Source: an uncultured Balneola sp. (GTDB taxonomy: Bacteria > Bacteroidota > Rhodothermia > Balneolales > Balneolaceae). From it: a stretch of DNA of 35,662 bases. The stretch covers positions 1 through 35,662 of the forward strand of contig CAJXQC010000028.1 in assembly GCA_913058495.1 (NCBI GenBank), in the 5' to 3' direction. Positions within the stretch are counted from its first letter, which is position 1. The number at the start of each line of letters is the position of its first letter. A model generated the notes under the pieces. It made no database searches and was not told the origin of the DNA. It worked only from the letters and a program-made list of their open reading frames with translations. Below, one piece after another: positions 1-7,181 of this stretch. Made by a program: the position numbers and the translations under genes.

Positions 1-35
1 TTTTGTACCGACAAAAGTACCAAAAACTCCCGACA

Positions 36-183
36 AGAATTATTGGCGCGAACTCGATTACATCGACTAATCATTACAAAAGGTCTTCGTTCATATGATG
101 CATATTCACGAATCATCCAGAGTGTAATGATTACTCCTACGGAGCCGTCGATTTCATTCCGTTCTTGCTCCGCCAATAATTCT
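36..183. repeat. Degenerate dispersed repeat with 13-bp terminal inverted repeats
   Basis: A perfect 13-bp inverted repeat (AGAATTATTGGCG at 36-48, its complement at 171-183) bounds about 148 bp. The interior holds a 16-mer, AAAGGTCTTCGTTCAT (79-94), that recurs in reverse complement at 35616-35631 near the other end of the window. Weaker similarity extends over roughly 100 bp around both copies. No credible gene lies in 1-241: the one short plus-strand frame (43-231) runs through this repeat. It looks like a non-coding MITE- or REP-like family member, but the family is not identified. Confidence 0.45.
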
Positions 184-241
184 AAGTTCGGTGTAGTTGG
201 AAGCTTTTTCTTAAATTGTCAGACCCAGTAGATTTTCTGCA

Positions 242-1552
242 TCAAACAACCGAAATTCTAACTTTCTTAGTTTTAAGCTTTTTATTGTCGATGAGTTTGA
301 GAACCTGATCCACTTTATCAGCTTTAACCGCTGCAAATGCCGATTCCTGCTTTAGTTCTATATCGCCCAATTCCCCTTTTTTGAGTTTTCCTTCTTTAAA
401 GAAAAAACCAGCGATATCTCCTTTGGAAATTTTGTCTCTACGTCCGCCTGAGATATAAAGCGTTTTCCATTCTGTCTTTGTTGGCGGATTGGAAACCGAT
501 AACTCTTCAACTCCATCCGATTGGATAAAGTCAGGAAGATCTTCATCGCTCCATTTTAAAACATAGGCTACGCCATCATTATGCATTCTGGCTGTTCTAC
601 CATTTCTGTGAGTGAATTCTTCAGCTTTGAGAGGAAGATGGTAATGAATGATAAAATCCATTTCGGGAACATCAATTCCCCGAGCTGCAAGATCAGTAGC
701 GATCAATAAACGATGTGTCCCATTTCTGAATTTGATCAATGCATTTTCTCGATCGTTTTGTTCAAGCCCGCCGTAGAAACAACCATGCGGAATATTATGA
801 TGATTTAAAAAATCACTTACTCTTTGAATCGAATCCTTAAAATTACAGAAAACAAGTCCCCGTTTATCGCCAAGCTGATTCAGTAAAGCAACCAGTGTAT
901 CCAGTTTATCCTTTTCGGGAGAAATAACTGTTTTGATAGAAAGATCAGGTTTATCTATATCCAAAAAATTAACAACTTCTTCATCTTTCAGATCTACAAA
1001 ATCCGGAATTTCAATTCCTTTGGTAGCAGAGGTAAGGATCTTCTTATTAATGCTTGGTAAGGCATCAATGATCTCTGTCATATCAGCTTCAAATCCAATC
1101 TCTAACGACTTATCGAACTCATCCAGCACCAATGATTTGATATCAGTTACTTCAAAAGTCTCACGGCGTAAATGATCGGAGATTCTTCCCGGCGTCCCTA
1201 TCAAAATAGCAGGAGGGGTTTCCAGTTCGGATCTGTCCTTGGAAAAAGATTGACCACCATAAAAAGCGTTGATCTTAAAACCTGTTCCCATTTCGCGAGC
1301 GACTTGTTCGATCTGAATAGCAAGTTCTCTGGAAGGAACCAGGATAAGGGCTTGAATCTGTTCACATTCAGGATCCAGTTCTTCGATGATCGGCAATAAG
1401 AAAGCGAGTGTTTTACCCGTTCCCGTAGGGGAGAGCAGAACCACGTTAGCATTTGTATGAATAGCGAACTTCGCTGTTTTCTGCATTTCATTGAGTTCTT
1501 TAATACTCAGTTTATCCAGAATAGCGCGTTGATTTTTTATAGAAGATGACAT
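242..1552 (-). CDS. DEAD-box ATP-dependent RNA helicase with DbpA-like RNA-binding C-terminus
   Basis: 436 aa. This is a two-lobe superfamily 2 helicase that remodels RNA or ribonucleoprotein using ATP. Visible motifs in order: Q-motif-like region with NEMQ (21-24), Walker A SPTGTGKT (41-48), Ia PSRELA (73-78), GG (99-100), TPGR (120-123), motif II written DEFD instead of DEAD (144-147), motif III SAT (175-177), then in lobe 2 ATDLAARGID and the arginine-finger motif HRNGRTAR. The last ~75 residues (LYISGGRRDKISKGDIAGFF...) match the DbpA-type RRM, which in E. coli DbpA binds 23S rRNA hairpin 92. A ribosome-assembly role is therefore likely but inferred. It lies 92 bp downstream of the DUF6090 array on the same strand and may have its own promoter. 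Confidence 0.93.
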   Translation of the reverse strand: MSSSIKNQRAILDKLSIKELNEMQKTAKFAIHTNANVVLLSPTGTGKTLAFLLPIIEELDPECEQIQALILVPSRELAIQIEQVAREMGTGFKINAFYGGQSFSKDRSELETPPAILIGTPGRISDHLRRETFEVTDIKSLVLDEFDKSLEIGFEADMTEIIDALPSINKKILTSATKGIEIPDFVDLKDEEVVNFLDIDKPDLSIKTVISPEKDKLDTLVALLNQLGDKRGLVFCNFKDSIQRVSDFLNHHNIPHGCFYGGLEQNDRENALIKFRNGTHRLLIATDLAARGIDVPEMDFIIHYHLPLKAEEFTHRNGRTARMHNDGVAYVLKWSDEDLPDFIQSDGVEELSVSNPPTKTEWKTLYISGGRRDKISKGDIAGFFFKEGKLKKGELGDIELKQESAFAAVKADKVDQVLKLIDNKKLKTKKVRISVV

Positions 1553-1644
1553 GCCTGTAAACTACGGCTTTTAGGGACGGGAAATGAGAGTAAAACTGAG
1601 ATTCTGCTTTAAGAGATTAATTTATCAGAAGCATGCCATAAGTT

Positions 1645-2385
1645 TTAAATTTTTCGGCTCAGTTCTTCAAGCATCAATAGACCCTGATCATATGTATCAA
1701 TTTGCTTTCTAATCTGATAGAGCCGGGCAAAAATGTAAGCCTCCATCTTTCTATCAGATAAAAAATATTCAATATCAAAAGAAATAGGAGGTCTTTGGTC
1801 ATCTTTATAGAGAGGAACAAACATATCATTTGTATTACCTTTTCCCCAAATTTGGCTGTACTTATCAAATACAAAAGTCTCATATTGATGTATAAACCGA
1901 TTAGATATCTCTTCTCTTTCTTGAATTGCTTCTGTCGATAGATAATATTTGGATATAGAGTTCTGAATATCTGAATTAAGTGCATCTAAACTTCCCGAAG
2001 AAATTAATAGATCAATACCGTTGGTTCGGGGTTTAAAATTGAATTCCAGGAGTAGTTGTGCAATATTGCCGGCAATTGAATCATTAGGTTCGGTTTTTAA
2101 TTGAATAATGTCCGACATGTTCAAGGCCATACGTTCTCTGTCATAGGCGTTATGTATGAGATCTTGAAGTTGTTCTTTATCATCTTCGAGATTTTGCTTT
2201 AGTATTTTTAGATGATACTGAGCAGTTTGTGATTGATTGTTTTTCTCATTCCAGTTATTGACCTGAAGCGCCAACAAAATCCCGATCATTACCAAAGCAA
2301 TTTCTCCAACAGCGTAGAAGAGATAGGTACGAACTTTATTCTGTTCCATAAGTTTTTTTCGTATTTGTCTAAAAAATCTCAGCAT
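1645..2385 (-). CDS. DUF6090-type membrane-anchored protein, array copy 10 (last)
   Basis: 246 aa. Basic amphipathic start MLRFFRQIRKKLMEQNKVR, one membrane helix at about residues 21-42 (YLFYAVGEIALVMIGILLAL), then the family signature QVNNWNE at 41-47. The remainder is a predominantly helical, divergent soluble part with a degenerate central family motif (LLISSGSLDALNSDI, about 126-140). The function of DUF6090 proteins is unknown. Topology is inferred: the positive N-terminus suggests it stays inside, leaving the variable part outside the membrane. The start overlaps the end of the repeat flanking the GxxExxY gene. It is the last gene of the array in transcription order. Confidence 0.9.
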   Translation of the reverse strand: MLRFFRQIRKKLMEQNKVRTYLFYAVGEIALVMIGILLALQVNNWNEKNNQSQTAQYHLKILKQNLEDDKEQLQDLIHNAYDRERMALNMSDIIQLKTEPNDSIAGNIAQLLLEFNFKPRTNGIDLLISSGSLDALNSDIQNSISKYYLSTEAIQEREEISNRFIHQYETFVFDKYSQIWGKGNTNDMFVPLYKDDQRPPISFDIEYFLSDRKMEAYIFARLYQIRKQIDTYDQGLLMLEELSRKI

Positions 2386-2868
2386 AAGAATCGCGGATTT
2401 TAAGGATTAGATGATTTCACGGATTTATCTTGAGTCAAAACCAAGCGCTTAAAGGTCATACTTTTTGAACCAAAATTAATGAGTAAGCCAACTTCTAATT
2501 TATAGGCCTTTAAATAATTTAAAGCTTGAGCAATGTGTACATCTTCCAGTTCAATTACAGCTTTAATCTCCACCAGTACTTTGTTTTCAACTACAAAATC
2601 AGCTCTTCTTGTTCCAATTGGTTTTGGAAGATCTTTATAGTAGATCTGCTGTTCAATTTCTCGCTGAAAACTTAATCCTGCTTTTTGAAACTCATGAGAC
2701 AATGCTCTTTGATAAATTATTTCTTGAAACCCATTTCCTAAGAATGAGTGGACATCAAAAGACGCTCCTATAATTTTCTTTGTTATATCCTGATATTTCA
2801 AATCCGCGCTCATCCGAAAATCTAATTAATCCATGGTTCAAAAGTTGATATGAGGAAAAAACGAAACA
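2386..2868 (-). repeat. GxxExxY-bearing form of the array spacer repeat
   Basis: The junction between array copies 9 and 10. In coding direction it begins with a relic DUF6090 start: the stop of copy 9 overlaps ATG as TAATG at 2869-2867, and the relic reads MFRFFLISTFEPWIN and stops (2822-2869). Repeat sequence TTGAACCATGGATTAATTAG follows, then the GxxExxY gene (2400-2813), then the other repeat end AATCCTTAAAATCCGCGATT and the ATG of copy 10. The two ends match the ends of the six short spacers elsewhere in the array (for example TTTGAACCGCTGATTAAA and AATCCTTCAAATCTGCGGTT at 4550-4676). This makes it the long, gene-carrying version of that repeat. Confidence 0.7.
2400..2813 (-). CDS. GxxExxY protein (PD-(D/E)XK nuclease-like fold)
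   Basis: 137 aa. The family name motif is at 28-34 (GFQEIIY) inside GNGFQEIIY. A PD-(D/E)XK-like core follows: D72 in RRADFVV and the E82-x-K84 pair in VEIKAV. Family members are small, common in Bacteroidota and often embedded in intergenic repeats. Nuclease activity is presumed from the fold and I know of no established function. The start codon lies just inside one repeat arm, and the C-terminal tail DKSVKSSNP is encoded by the other arm. That tail is nearly the same as the DKSAKSLNP translated from the array's short spacer frames. It is the only non-DUF6090 protein gene inside the array. Confidence 0.85.
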   Translation of the reverse strand: MSADLKYQDITKKIIGASFDVHSFLGNGFQEIIYQRALSHEFQKAGLSFQREIEQQIYYKDLPKPIGTRRADFVVENKVLVEIKAVIELEDVHIAQALNYLKAYKLEVGLLINFGSKSMTFKRLVLTQDKSVKSSNP

Positions 2869-3615
2869 TTAATTTGAATTATTTAGAAGAGTTAAAAGAT
2901 CTTCAGTCTCTAATTTTAGTTCTTCTGTGATTTCTATTCCTACCTCATTCACAGCTTTCATTGTATTTAGAAAAGTGTAAAACTTTCGGCGAGCATTTAC
3001 CCAGTTTACGTTGTTCCATATATCGTTTTCAACAGCGGAGTTTATCTGAATTTTAAATTCGGGGAAGTAGAAAGGAACCTCAGCGATAAAATCTTCACTT
3101 AAATTATATTTCAGTTGAAGATTATCAGTTATCATAACCCGATAAACTTTTTGAAGTGAATTCAGGTCCAGTAATCTAAACTGGATGATTTCGTCCAACA
3201 GGTCAACTCTGCCGGTATTTTGAAGAGTCAGAAATGTATTGTTGTTCAGATTAGCATTCTCAAAAGTCTGAATAATATCAAGATTGGTTTTGATGAGCTC
3301 ATTAAAATCGGAATTGGTTAAAGAAGGCTCAGATAGTATTTCTTCCAGACTGTCAATTTGAGATAACTGAAAAGACAGATCTTCTATTTGATACTCAAAA
3401 TTTTCAATATCCAATATTAGATCTTCTTTTAAAGCAGTTAAGTAGGATTCTGCTAGATCAGCTTTTTTTCTTTCTTCATTCCAGTTATTAACCTGAAGAG
3501 CGAGTAAGATCCCGACCATTACCAGTGCAATTTCACCTAAAGCATAAAGGAGGTATTTTCGAACGTTATTTTGTTCCATAAGTTTTTGTCGTATTTGTCT
3601 AAAAAATCTCAGCAT
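2869..3615 (-). CDS. DUF6090-type membrane-anchored protein, array copy 9
   Basis: 248 aa from the ATG at 3615. A longer open frame extends upstream to 3744, but its extra 43 residues are spacer repeat, and the family start MLRFFRQIRQKLMEQNNVRK fixes the true start. Anchor helix about 21-42 (YLLYALGEIALVMVGILLAL), then QVNNWNE. The soluble part is rich in Leu, Ile and Glu and probably helical. The central motif is degenerate (NTFLTLQNTGRVDLLDEII). Its stop codon overlaps the relic start of the next junction (TAATG). Confidence 0.9.
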   Translation of the reverse strand: MLRFFRQIRQKLMEQNNVRKYLLYALGEIALVMVGILLALQVNNWNEERKKADLAESYLTALKEDLILDIENFEYQIEDLSFQLSQIDSLEEILSEPSLTNSDFNELIKTNLDIIQTFENANLNNNTFLTLQNTGRVDLLDEIIQFRLLDLNSLQKVYRVMITDNLQLKYNLSEDFIAEVPFYFPEFKIQINSAVENDIWNNVNWVNARRKFYTFLNTMKAVNEVGIEITEELKLETEDLLTLLNNSN

Positions 3616-3826
3616 AGGAATCGCGGATTTGTAGGAGTGAGGGATGGCGCGGAGTTGTGGTTTGTCACTTCGAGCGAAGGGGAGACATCTAAAGATCCTT
3701 GAACTACCATCAACATCTTTAGATGTCTCGCAGTAGCTCGACATGACAAATAAGAGAAAGTCCGAGTTAATCCTGTAGTCAGTTTAATCAGCGGTTCAAA
3801 TAGTATTTGACGGCAGAAGTGAAGCA
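3616..3826 (-). repeat. Array spacer repeat with open 72-codon bridging frame and nested palindrome
   Basis: In coding direction the stop of copy 8 overlaps an ATG (TAATG, 3827). From it a 72-aa frame (3609-3827) reads MLHFCRQILFEPLIKLTT..., passes through the spacer without a stop and ends in ATGCTGA over the start of copy 9. The first 8 residues are a copy of the DUF6090 start; the rest is repeat-encoded. Nested inside is an 88-bp palindromic element (3662-3749) with imperfect TTGTCA...TGACAA ends and a perfect 14-bp inner inverted repeat (AGACATCTAAAGAT at 3683-3696 with its complement at 3715-3728). Translation of the short frame is possible but unproven. Confidence 0.7.
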
Positions 3827-4549
3827 TTAATTTCCAGCTTCTATGAGTTCTATAGTTTCGTCGATATGCCCTAAAAGTTTTTCATAAATCACTATGTATT
3901 GAATAGTAACTGAATTAACCAATGCTACCAAGTTTTTGTAATCTACATCGTACATCAGGTTAATTACAGCTTCTTCATTATATTTATTACCTCTCATCCA
4001 AGCATTAAATTCAACCAGCATCTGTCTATCTATAAAATACCCAACAACATTTTCATTCCAGAGGTCATCGGCAGTTGATTGTACCGAAGTGGACTTTTCA
4101 TATTCATTTTTAATGTGCCGTAGCTTAAGTGATAGTTCATTTTTATCGCTGATTAACTGCTCTGAACCTAATTCTTGTTGCAGAACTGGTAAATCTAATG
4201 TTACGGAAGCAGAACTGATCAACCTGAAAATGCGACTCGGGTTTGTTTTGAGTGAATCCGTATAAGATTCTGAATTCAAATATTGATTTGACCAGTTTAA
4301 AAACATTTTGTTTACCACCAGCGACTCTTCTACCTCGACTTTGGCTTCTTCCAACTCAACAACTAGCTTTTGAATAGTAGTCTCAGAAACCTGATCTGCT
4401 TTTCGCTCCTCATTCCAGTTATTGACTTGAAGAGCCAGCAGAATCCCGATCATTACTAGTGCTATTTCACCAATCGCATATAGGAGATAAGTACGAACTT
4501 TATTCTGTTCCATAAGTTTTTTTCGGATTTGTCTAAAAAATCTCAGCAT
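3827..4549 (-). CDS. DUF6090-type membrane-anchored protein, array copy 8
   Basis: 240 aa. Start MLRFFRQIRKKLMEQNKVRT and anchor helix YLLYAIGEIALVMIGILLAL are almost identical to copy 10, then QVNNWNEERKADQ. Beyond residue ~55 it shares little with copy 10. The central family motif is barely recognisable (LQQELGSEQLISDKNELSLKLRHI), and the C-terminus ends in a helical stretch (KLLGHIDETIELIEAGN). The near-identity of anchors against divergent soluble parts is clearest in this pair. Confidence 0.9.
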   Translation of the reverse strand: MLRFFRQIRKKLMEQNKVRTYLLYAIGEIALVMIGILLALQVNNWNEERKADQVSETTIQKLVVELEEAKVEVEESLVVNKMFLNWSNQYLNSESYTDSLKTNPSRIFRLISSASVTLDLPVLQQELGSEQLISDKNELSLKLRHIKNEYEKSTSVQSTADDLWNENVVGYFIDRQMLVEFNAWMRGNKYNEEAVINLMYDVDYKNLVALVNSVTIQYIVIYEKLLGHIDETIELIEAGN

Positions 4550-4676
4550 AGGAACCGCAGATTTGAAGGATTTAGGGATTTCGCTGATTTGACACGAATT
4601 AGCATCTGTGTTAATCCTGTAATCAGTTTAATCAGCGGTTCAAATGGTATTTGGCGGAAGAAGCGAAGCATTTTGG
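4550..4676 (-). repeat. Array spacer repeat, basic short form, with open 42-codon frame
   Basis: This copy has no nested palindrome. An ATG lies 5 nt after the stop of copy 7 (ATG at 4671-4669). The frame (4543-4671, 42 aa) reads MLRFFRQIPFEPLIKLITGL, continues TQMLIRVKSAKSLNPSNLRFLC, and its TGA overlaps the next start as ATGCTGA (4549-4543). The DNA between the two MLRFFRQI codings is a short repeat with similar outer segments (TTTGAACCGCTGATTAAA near one end, CAAATCTGCGGTTC near the other). The tail KSAKSLNP corresponds in frame to the C-terminus of the GxxExxY protein at 2400-2813. Confidence 0.75.
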
Positions 4677-5495
4677 TTATTTTGATCCGTATTCTTTACG
4701 CAATAGTTGAATGATCTGTGTTGCCATTTTTTTAGCATTAGGGAATTCATTTTCAGCTCTGATTCTCATTCCAAAGCTTAAGGGGATGGCATGATTAACG
4801 GCAATTTTAAGTTCATTCAGGTTATCCGTTAAAAGCTCCAGATCATTACTCCTGTAGTTTTGATAATCCTCAAGAGTATTGAAATCAGGTATTCCATCTA
4901 CCGGCATATTATACCAATTAGGCAATAAATCGGCTGATTGAGGGTAATTGGAGTCGATTACTTTCCGAATTGCACTACCAAATGTTTTTGCCGATTCATC
5001 ATCATAGATCAGATCTTTATCCAGATGATTAGTTAAAGCTTCATAGCGATTCAGCAGGCTAAGAAGGCTGTCGTTCTCTACATAGCGAAGAGCACCGGAG
5101 CTCTTTAATTCTTCAAAAGTAGAGCGACTCCAGGCAATGGCTCTGTAAGAATTTCTGCTGGAAAGCAAATAAACATCAATATTACTAGCTTCATTTATGC
5201 TTTGTAAGTCTCTGCTGTAGGTGATCAAACTATCAAGTAACAAATAAGCAGCTTTTGTTTGATGAATACCTATATCCAATGCCGTAATATCATTTTCCAG
5301 ATCATGTATCATAGCGCTTGCAAAGGAATCTAATTCCTTGGATAATCTTCTTTGCTCGTTCCAGTTATTCACCTGAAGAGCAAGCAGAATCCCTATCATT
5401 ACCAACAGAATTTCTCCTAAGGCATACCAAATGTATTTTCGCATATTTTCTTGCTCTATGAGTTTTTTTCGGATGGTTCGGAAGAATTTTAGCAT
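4677..5495 (-). CDS. DUF6090-type membrane-anchored protein, array copy 7
   Basis: 272 aa. It belongs to the MLKFFRTIR start class (MLKFFRTIRKKLIEQENMRK), with anchor YIWYALGEILLVMIGILLAL and QVNNWNEQRR. The central family motif is well kept: STFEELKSSGALRYVENDSLLSLLNRYEAL. The extra length lies in the last third (DLLPNWYNMPVDGIPDF...). No repeat spacer precedes it: the stop of copy 6 is 11 nt upstream. Copies 6 and 7 form an MLRFF/MLKFF pair like copies 4 and 5. Confidence 0.92.
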   Translation of the reverse strand: MLKFFRTIRKKLIEQENMRKYIWYALGEILLVMIGILLALQVNNWNEQRRLSKELDSFASAMIHDLENDITALDIGIHQTKAAYLLLDSLITYSRDLQSINEASNIDVYLLSSRNSYRAIAWSRSTFEELKSSGALRYVENDSLLSLLNRYEALTNHLDKDLIYDDESAKTFGSAIRKVIDSNYPQSADLLPNWYNMPVDGIPDFNTLEDYQNYRSNDLELLTDNLNELKIAVNHAIPLSFGMRIRAENEFPNAKKMATQIIQLLRKEYGSK

Positions 5496-5506
5496 ATTAT
5501 TTAATC

Positions 5507-6256
5507 TTAATGGTTAGTCAATTCTTCATTTATCATGCCTAGCAACTGCTCCATTTGCGTTCTGTTCTGCGCTAAGGGTACTTTACTATATCTTGTGGCA
5601 TTAAAAGATTCGCTCAGGATATCTGCAAAAATAGGCGAGTCAAGAAAATCAAAATTCTCTACAATCAACGTTTTTTCCAAAGCCTGACCACTTCTTTCAA
5701 CCTGTATATCGAATAGCAGATCAAAATACCTGAACTTTGCATCGATTGAACCCCTGATTATCTCATTGATCCATGCATCTGCTGATGGAAGCGAAAAACT
5801 GTACAGTTTTGCGATTTCATTTCTCAACGAGTCGTTTGAGATTTTATCAAGACCACTAGATTTTAAGGCCTCGTAAGGTCCTTCATTATATGCTATATAA
5901 ACTCCGAAGCCCCAAACAGAATCTAGGTGGTGACGTACACTGTCTATCTCGAGGCTTCTTCTGTCATCCATATTTGAGGCATCCGTTAGGTAGAATATTG
6001 ATTCTTCCAAGTTCGAGATCATGTCTTCTAATAGCCTGAAGTTGCCAATATCGTTTACTAATGCCACGCTAAGCTCAATTAGCATCCGGTGCTCATAGAT
6101 TTTTTCTTTCCGGTTTTCATTCCAATTGTTTACCTGCAATGCCAACAGGATCCCAATCATCACCAGTAGAATTTCACCTAAAGCATACCACAGGTATTTA
6201 CGAACATTTTCCTGCTTAATGAGTTTCTTTCGTATTTGTCTAAAAAATCTCAGCAT
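5507..6256 (-). CDS. DUF6090-type membrane-anchored protein, array copy 6
   Basis: 249 aa. Start MLRFFRQIRKKLIKQENVRK, anchor YLWYALGEILLVMIGILLAL, then QVNNWNENRKEKIYEHRML. Central motif GPYEALKSSGLDKISNDSLRNEIAKLYSF. It belongs to the same subfamily as copy 4: both share GPYEALK, the LYxF ending and a later 'PxF...L' segment (DSPIFADILSE here, KNPDFLTTLND in copy 4). It is preceded by a repeat spacer and followed 11 nt later by copy 7. Confidence 0.92.
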   Translation of the reverse strand: MLRFFRQIRKKLIKQENVRKYLWYALGEILLVMIGILLALQVNNWNENRKEKIYEHRMLIELSVALVNDIGNFRLLEDMISNLEESIFYLTDASNMDDRRSLEIDSVRHHLDSVWGFGVYIAYNEGPYEALKSSGLDKISNDSLRNEIAKLYSFSLPSADAWINEIIRGSIDAKFRYFDLLFDIQVERSGQALEKTLIVENFDFLDSPIFADILSESFNATRYSKVPLAQNRTQMEQLLGMINEELTNH

Positions 6257-6410
6257 AGGAAGGGAGGATTTTTAGGATTTAGGGATGGCACGGTTTTGTA
6301 GTTTATACATAAAATCCGTACTAATCCAAACATCTGGTAAATCCAAAACTTCGCCAAGGCTTCGGTTTGCAGGAGCGGATCAAAAGGTATTTTTCGGAAA
6401 AAGTGGAGCA
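6257..6410 (-). repeat. Array spacer repeat with divergent interior and open 53-codon frame
   Basis: The stop of copy 5 overlaps an ATG (TAATG, 6411). The frame (6250-6411, 53 aa) starts MLHFFRKIPFDPLLQTEALA, runs through without stops to VPSLNPKNPPFLC and ends in ATGCTGA at the start of copy 6. The end next to copy 6 (AGGAAGGGAGGATTTTTAGG, plus strand) is identical to the matching end of the spacer at 10115-10346, so those two ends may be recently duplicated or converted. The interior differs from the other spacers (a CGCCAAGGCTTCGG-type stretch around 6351-6364). Confidence 0.65.
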
Positions 6411-7181
6411 TTATTTGGTAATCCTATTTAATTCCTTTTTCAGCGTTTCTTTAAGTTCCCTGGCAACATTTAATCGTCCATCATAGGTTTCATATGTTCT
6501 AACTTTACTTTGCACGATATAAGGCAGCCATGAAACAAATTCGTCCCTTTCTATAAATCTGGCATATACTGCCTCAGCATCTTCACTAGTAAATTCAATT
6601 TTTTCTCTAAAACTTCCCATTGTAATTTGTTGCTTAGCATCTAAAATCCCTACTCTGTAATCCAGATATTTTAGCTGTAAATCTTCGGTAATAAACCGAT
6701 ACTGATTCCTATTTTCTGCATTGGTATAATACACTGAAATGGCATTACGCACTTCTTCATTTCGGATCAATGATAATTTTCCGGATGATTTTATCTCTTC
6801 AAAAGTTTGATTTGAAATAACAGGCGTAGATGTATATCCGGCATATTCTATACTTTCAATAAAGTAGCTGGGGTTCTCAGCTATCAGTGATTTATCTTTG
6901 CTGGCATTTATTAAAAATAGAGCTCGTTCTTTTCGGTACTCGTCGGTAGTAATCGCTCTGGAAATATTCTCGATATCGGTATTCACTTCTGTAATCAGCC
7001 TATCTAAATACCTGATCTCTGTTTTTAAATCTTTTTGAGTTTCATTCCAATTGTTAATCTGAAGTGCAATTAGAATCCCGATGACCAATAGAAAGATTTC
7101 GCCCAAGGCATACCAGAAATATTTACGCATATTTTCCTGCTTAATGAGTTTTTGGCGGATGGTTCGGAAGAATTTTAGCAT
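6411..7181 (-). CDS. DUF6090-type membrane-anchored protein, array copy 5
   Basis: 256 aa. MLKFFRTIRQKLIKQENMRK start class, anchor YFWYALGEIFLLVIGILIAL, QINNWNETQKDLKTEIRYL. Central motif QTFEEIKSSGKLSLIRNEEVRNAISVYYTN. The end is Lys/Glu-rich and helical (ARELKETLKKELNRITK). It starts directly after the stop of copy 4 with no spacer (TAA then ATG). Its own TAA overlaps the ATG of the next bridging frame. Confidence 0.92.
   Translation of the reverse strand: MLKFFRTIRQKLIKQENMRKYFWYALGEIFLLVIGILIALQINNWNETQKDLKTEIRYLDRLITEVNTDIENISRAITTDEYRKERALFLINASKDKSLIAENPSYFIESIEYAGYTSTPVISNQTFEEIKSSGKLSLIRNEEVRNAISVYYTNAENRNQYRFITEDLQLKYLDYRVGILDAKQQITMGSFREKIEFTSEDAEAVYARFIERDEFVSWLPYIVQSKVRTYETYDGRLNVARELKETLKKELNRITK

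Noticed and set aside
43-231. 62-aa plus-strand frame at the left end
   Set aside because: It lies wholly inside the repeat bounded by 36-48/171-183 and has no recognisable protein features.
3616-3744. N-terminal extension of array copy 9 to 3744
   Set aside because: The extra 43 residues are encoded by spacer repeat; the family-conserved start MLRFFRQI at 3615 is the real one.
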